Shown here piece after piece: positions 61,578 through 64,000 of a stretch of 64,000 nucleotides of DNA (positions within the stretch are counted from its first letter, which is position 1; the number at the start of each line of letters is the position of its first letter). The stretch comes from Pandoraea captiosa. GTDB lineage: Bacteria; Pseudomonadota; Gammaproteobacteria; Burkholderiales; Burkholderiaceae. The notes below the pieces were generated by a model, which was given only the letters and a program-made list of their open reading frames with translations, made no database searches and was not told the origin of the DNA. The stretch is from positions 1 through 64,000 of the forward strand of contig NZ_CABPSQ010000001.1 of NCBI RefSeq assembly GCF_902459775.1, written 5' to 3'. The position numbers and the translations under genes are program-made.

Positions 61578-62753
61578 ATGTCCCGAGATCGTTGGACGCT
61601 GGCCGCAATCTCCTTGCTCTCCTTCTTTCTGGTGGGGACAGGCATTGTTCTGCCGTCGTGGATAGCGTTCCAGCTTGGCGGGTCGAAACTTGTCGGGTTA
61701 GTGCTGTTATCGTCGAGCCTGGCCGGCCTTTTGTTTGCCCCATTGGCTGGCCACATTGTCGACCGGACGGACCGGCGACTTACCGGTATCAGGGGCCAAA
61801 CGGTCAGGGCAGTGGGTTTCTTGCTGGTCGGATCGAGCCAGCATCTCCCGACCGATGCCGGTGCGGTCGTCCTCATGTTTGGCAGTGCCGTGGGTGCAGT
61901 GGGATTCACACTGCATAACGGCGCGTTTTCCGGACGATTGCAATCGATCATCCCGGTCAACGAGCGGGTGTCGTTCTTCATGCGGCTATCGGTCGCTCGC
62001 CAGATCGGCATCGCCATCGGCACCGGCATTGCCGGCGTGTCGATCGACTGGGTTGGAAGCGCCGTGTCGGCATTTGCACTCGCAGCAATCGCGCTCGCCT
62101 GCGCAGGTCTCGAATGGCTTGTCCGGGGCGGTGCGGATCGGACAGTCTCGGCGAAGTCCGGTGTGGCGGCGGGCATTGGGGAGGCTGCACGTTATCTGGC
62201 AGCAAACCCTGCCAGTCTGATCGCCTCGATCACGGTAGGTGTGTCGTTTGCCGTCATCAAGACGACCAATCTTTTACTTCCCGGCTTCGTGGTGGATACG
62301 CTCCGGGGCGATAGCGCACTGTTTGGCACACTTGAAATGGTGGCGGCCATTGTTGGCACGGTTGCCGTTGCCACCGCAAGCCTTCGAGCCATTGCGAAGC
62401 GGATCGAGCGGCGCCCTCTGGCGTTGCTCGCCTGTGCCGGTCTCTCGCTCGTCGTATTTTCATTTTCCCGCACGGGTCTCGCCGCGCTTGTCCTGTACAG
62501 CATCTCCGGGGCGGCCTGGAGTCTCGCTCGTTCTGCCGCAAATGGACGTTTGTTGGAGGTCGTCGATCCGCACCTGATCGGACGAGTGCAGGCGATCACG
62601 ACTGTCCTGACGGGGCTGTTCGGGATCGTGATTTTCCTGCTGCCCCAATGGCTAACGCTCGGCACCGAAGCGACGCTTTACTGGATCTGCGGTGCCGCCG
62701 TGGTGGGGGCATCGTTGCTCCTCGCCGCGTGGTCCGGGTATCGGGGCACGTGA
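61578..62753 (+). CDS. Major facilitator superfamily transporter
   Basis: A 391-residue MFS permease with about 12 membrane segments. The loop 2-3 signature is LAGHIVDRTDRRLTGIRGQT. Layout resembles the short EntS/TetA-like exporters. No ribosome site stands out before the ATG at 61578. The 61329-61577 gap upstream holds no credible gene. Substrate unknown; drug or metabolite export is possible. Confidence 0.88.
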   Translation: MSRDRWTLAAISLLSFFLVGTGIVLPSWIAFQLGGSKLVGLVLLSSSLAGLLFAPLAGHIVDRTDRRLTGIRGQTVRAVGFLLVGSSQHLPTDAGAVVLMFGSAVGAVGFTLHNGAFSGRLQSIIPVNERVSFFMRLSVARQIGIAIGTGIAGVSIDWVGSAVSAFALAAIALACAGLEWLVRGGADRTVSAKSGVAAGIGEAARYLAANPASLIASITVGVSFAVIKTTNLLLPGFVVDTLRGDSALFGTLEMVAAIVGTVAVATASLRAIAKRIERRPLALLACAGLSLVVFSFSRTGLAALVLYSISGAAWSLARSAANGRLLEVVDPHLIGRVQAITTVLTGLFGIVIFLLPQWLTLGTEATLYWICGAAVVGASLLLAAWSGYRGT

Positions 62754-62915
62754 GCGATTGCGGAAAATGCAGTGGCAGGTCCTGAGGGGCCGTTGGTGGT
62801 TCCGGTGTCGCCTCCATTGACGGATCGTCCATTTTTGCTTTTTTTTCAAAACAGACACTCCAATCCGAACGGCTTTTGGAGGCCTGTCCTGCGGGCTGCT
62901 GCTCGAAACATTGTG

Positions 62916-63824
62916 CTATTTGGTGGGCGTGACGGCACGCCAACGCAATGCCTCGATCACTAAGGCCAGCGCCGGCGCGATTTGCTTGCGATTGGCGTAA
63001 TACAGGTGATAGCCCGGGAAGGTTGGCCACCAGTCTTGCAGCACAGGTATTAACCGACCTGCCTCGATATGCGGCTGCATGATATCCAGCGGCACGAACG
63101 CCAATCCCATTCCATCGAGCGCTGCCTGGAGCATCAGGAAGGTATTGTTAAACGTGGTCTGGCCACTCACGCGCACATTGAGGGACTGTCCATCTTTTTC
63201 GAAGTCCCAGGCATACAGGCCGCCGTGTGTAGGCAGTCGCAGATTGACGCAGCGATGCTCGGTCAGGTCGTGGGGCGTCTTGGGAACCGGCTTTCCCGCG
63301 AGGTAACGCGGCGACGCGGCCACGGCCATGCGTAACTCCGGCGTCAGACGCACAGCGATCATGTCCTTATCCACGCGATCCCCTACGCGCACGCCTGCGT
63401 CGAAGCGGCGCGCCGCAATATCCGTGAACGCATAGTCCACGCTGAATTCGACGTGTACGTCAGGGTACGTCTGCAGCAGCGGTACCAGCCGTGGCCAAAG
63501 CACGGTGGTGATGGCGTGGTCGTGTGCCGTGATGCGCACCGTGCCGGCTGGTTTGTCGCGCAGTGCAGTCAACGAGCCCAATTCCAGTTCGATCTCGTCG
63601 AGCCGCGGCGCCACAGCGTCCAGCAGCCGCGCTCCGGCCTCGGTGGTGGAGACGCTGCGGGTGGTGCGCGTGAGCAGGCGCACTCCCAGCCGGGCTTCCA
63701 ATGCCAGCATCGCGTGGCTCAGCGCCGAGCGTGACAGGCCGAGCTGGGCGGCCGCGCGAGTGAAGCTGCGCTCGCGGGCAACGGCCACGAAGGCTTGCAG
63801 GTCGTTAAGGTTCTCTTTTGTCAT
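62916..63824 (-). CDS. LysR-family transcription regulator
   Basis: A 302-residue LysR regulator. The winged helix is LQAFVAVARERSFTRAAAQL, then SRSALSHAMLALEARLGVRL. The effector domain has RRFDAGVRVGDRVDKDMIAV and DGMGLAFVPLDIMQPHIEAG. It is of the CrgA/DmlR-like type often next to an oxidoreductase gene. The ATG at 63824 (MTKENLNDL) has AGGATTCACC upstream; a longer reading to 63875 is unlikely. Any divergent target lies beyond the right edge. Confidence 0.94.
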   Translation of the reverse strand: MTKENLNDLQAFVAVARERSFTRAAAQLGLSRSALSHAMLALEARLGVRLLTRTTRSVSTTEAGARLLDAVAPRLDEIELELGSLTALRDKPAGTVRITAHDHAITTVLWPRLVPLLQTYPDVHVEFSVDYAFTDIAARRFDAGVRVGDRVDKDMIAVRLTPELRMAVAASPRYLAGKPVPKTPHDLTEHRCVNLRLPTHGGLYAWDFEKDGQSLNVRVSGQTTFNNTFLMLQAALDGMGLAFVPLDIMQPHIEAGRLIPVLQDWWPTFPGYHLYYANRKQIAPALALVIEALRWRAVTPTK

Positions 63825-64000
63825 TGGTGAATCCTTTGCACCAACGTATATCATTTTTGGGGTCTTCTCAACCAATTGAGAGCGCCATACAGTTCATACG
63901 GAATCTCACCCGTCGACGACGACGAGTTTTCGGGTTTATCGTTGGCGTGAAGGAGTGCGAAACAGGCCCGGACCCGTGGTGCACGCCAAGCTTGGCGACA

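Noticed and set aside
61351-61665. A 104-codon + frame upstream of the MFS gene
   Set aside because: No ribosome site, no recognisable sequence, and it overlaps the MFS start in another frame.

Overview
The window is high-GC Gram-negative DNA. Its left half is an almost complete Mu-like (transposable, contractile-tailed) prophage. Its right half is chromosome with gene content typical of Burkholderiaceae; Pandoraea or a close relative is my best guess from gene content, not a proven assignment.

Positions 1 to about 32,880 hold the prophage, read right to left. At its right-hand (phage-left) end a Mu-type repressor (32072-32479, +) faces the early genes across an AT-rich operator region with four copies of an AAGTGTTT-type element. 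Leftward follow Ner, transposase A, the ATPase B, a run of small early genes (DUF3164, wHTH proteins, GemA, Mor), a lipoprotein cargo gene bounded by a palindrome and a terminator, a lysis cassette (lambda R-type endolysin, nested Rz/Rz1 spanins, small membrane proteins), packaging (DUF1804, TerL), portal, F, G, protease I with nested scaffold Z, capsid T, neck and tail genes (gp35 to gp38, sheath, tube, a frameshifting tail chaperone, tape measure) and baseplate genes N, P and gp45 to gp48. The tail fibre gene runs off the left edge, so the other prophage end is outside the window.

Positions 32,896-34,309 hold a short-chain dehydrogenase divergent from a MarR regulator, with a perfect palindrome between them. 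Positions 34,397-54,017 are a large organosulfur-scavenging locus made of two convergent blocks. The + block has two SsuA/TauA-type ABC import systems, an NtaA/SnaA-type flavin monooxygenase and a two-domain rhodanese. The - block looks like one nine-gene operon: MetQ, MetN, MetI, two SfnB-like proteins, an NtaA-type monooxygenase, a DszC/SfnB-like protein, a sigma-54 activator with an altered GAFTGA loop, and SsuD. Together these would import organosulfur compounds, desulfonate them with reduced flavin and feed sulfite to cysteine and methionine synthesis. No flavin reductase gene lies in the window.

Positions 54,514-63,824 hold an alpha/beta hydrolase with a divergent LysR regulator, a heat-shock island (two Hsp20 genes, a conserved unknown, a second-copy GroES/GroEL pair whose GroEL lacks the GGM tail) with sigma-32-like promoters, a small conserved protein, an MFS transporter and a second LysR regulator. 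No tRNA, rRNA, CRISPR array or insertion sequence was recognised.
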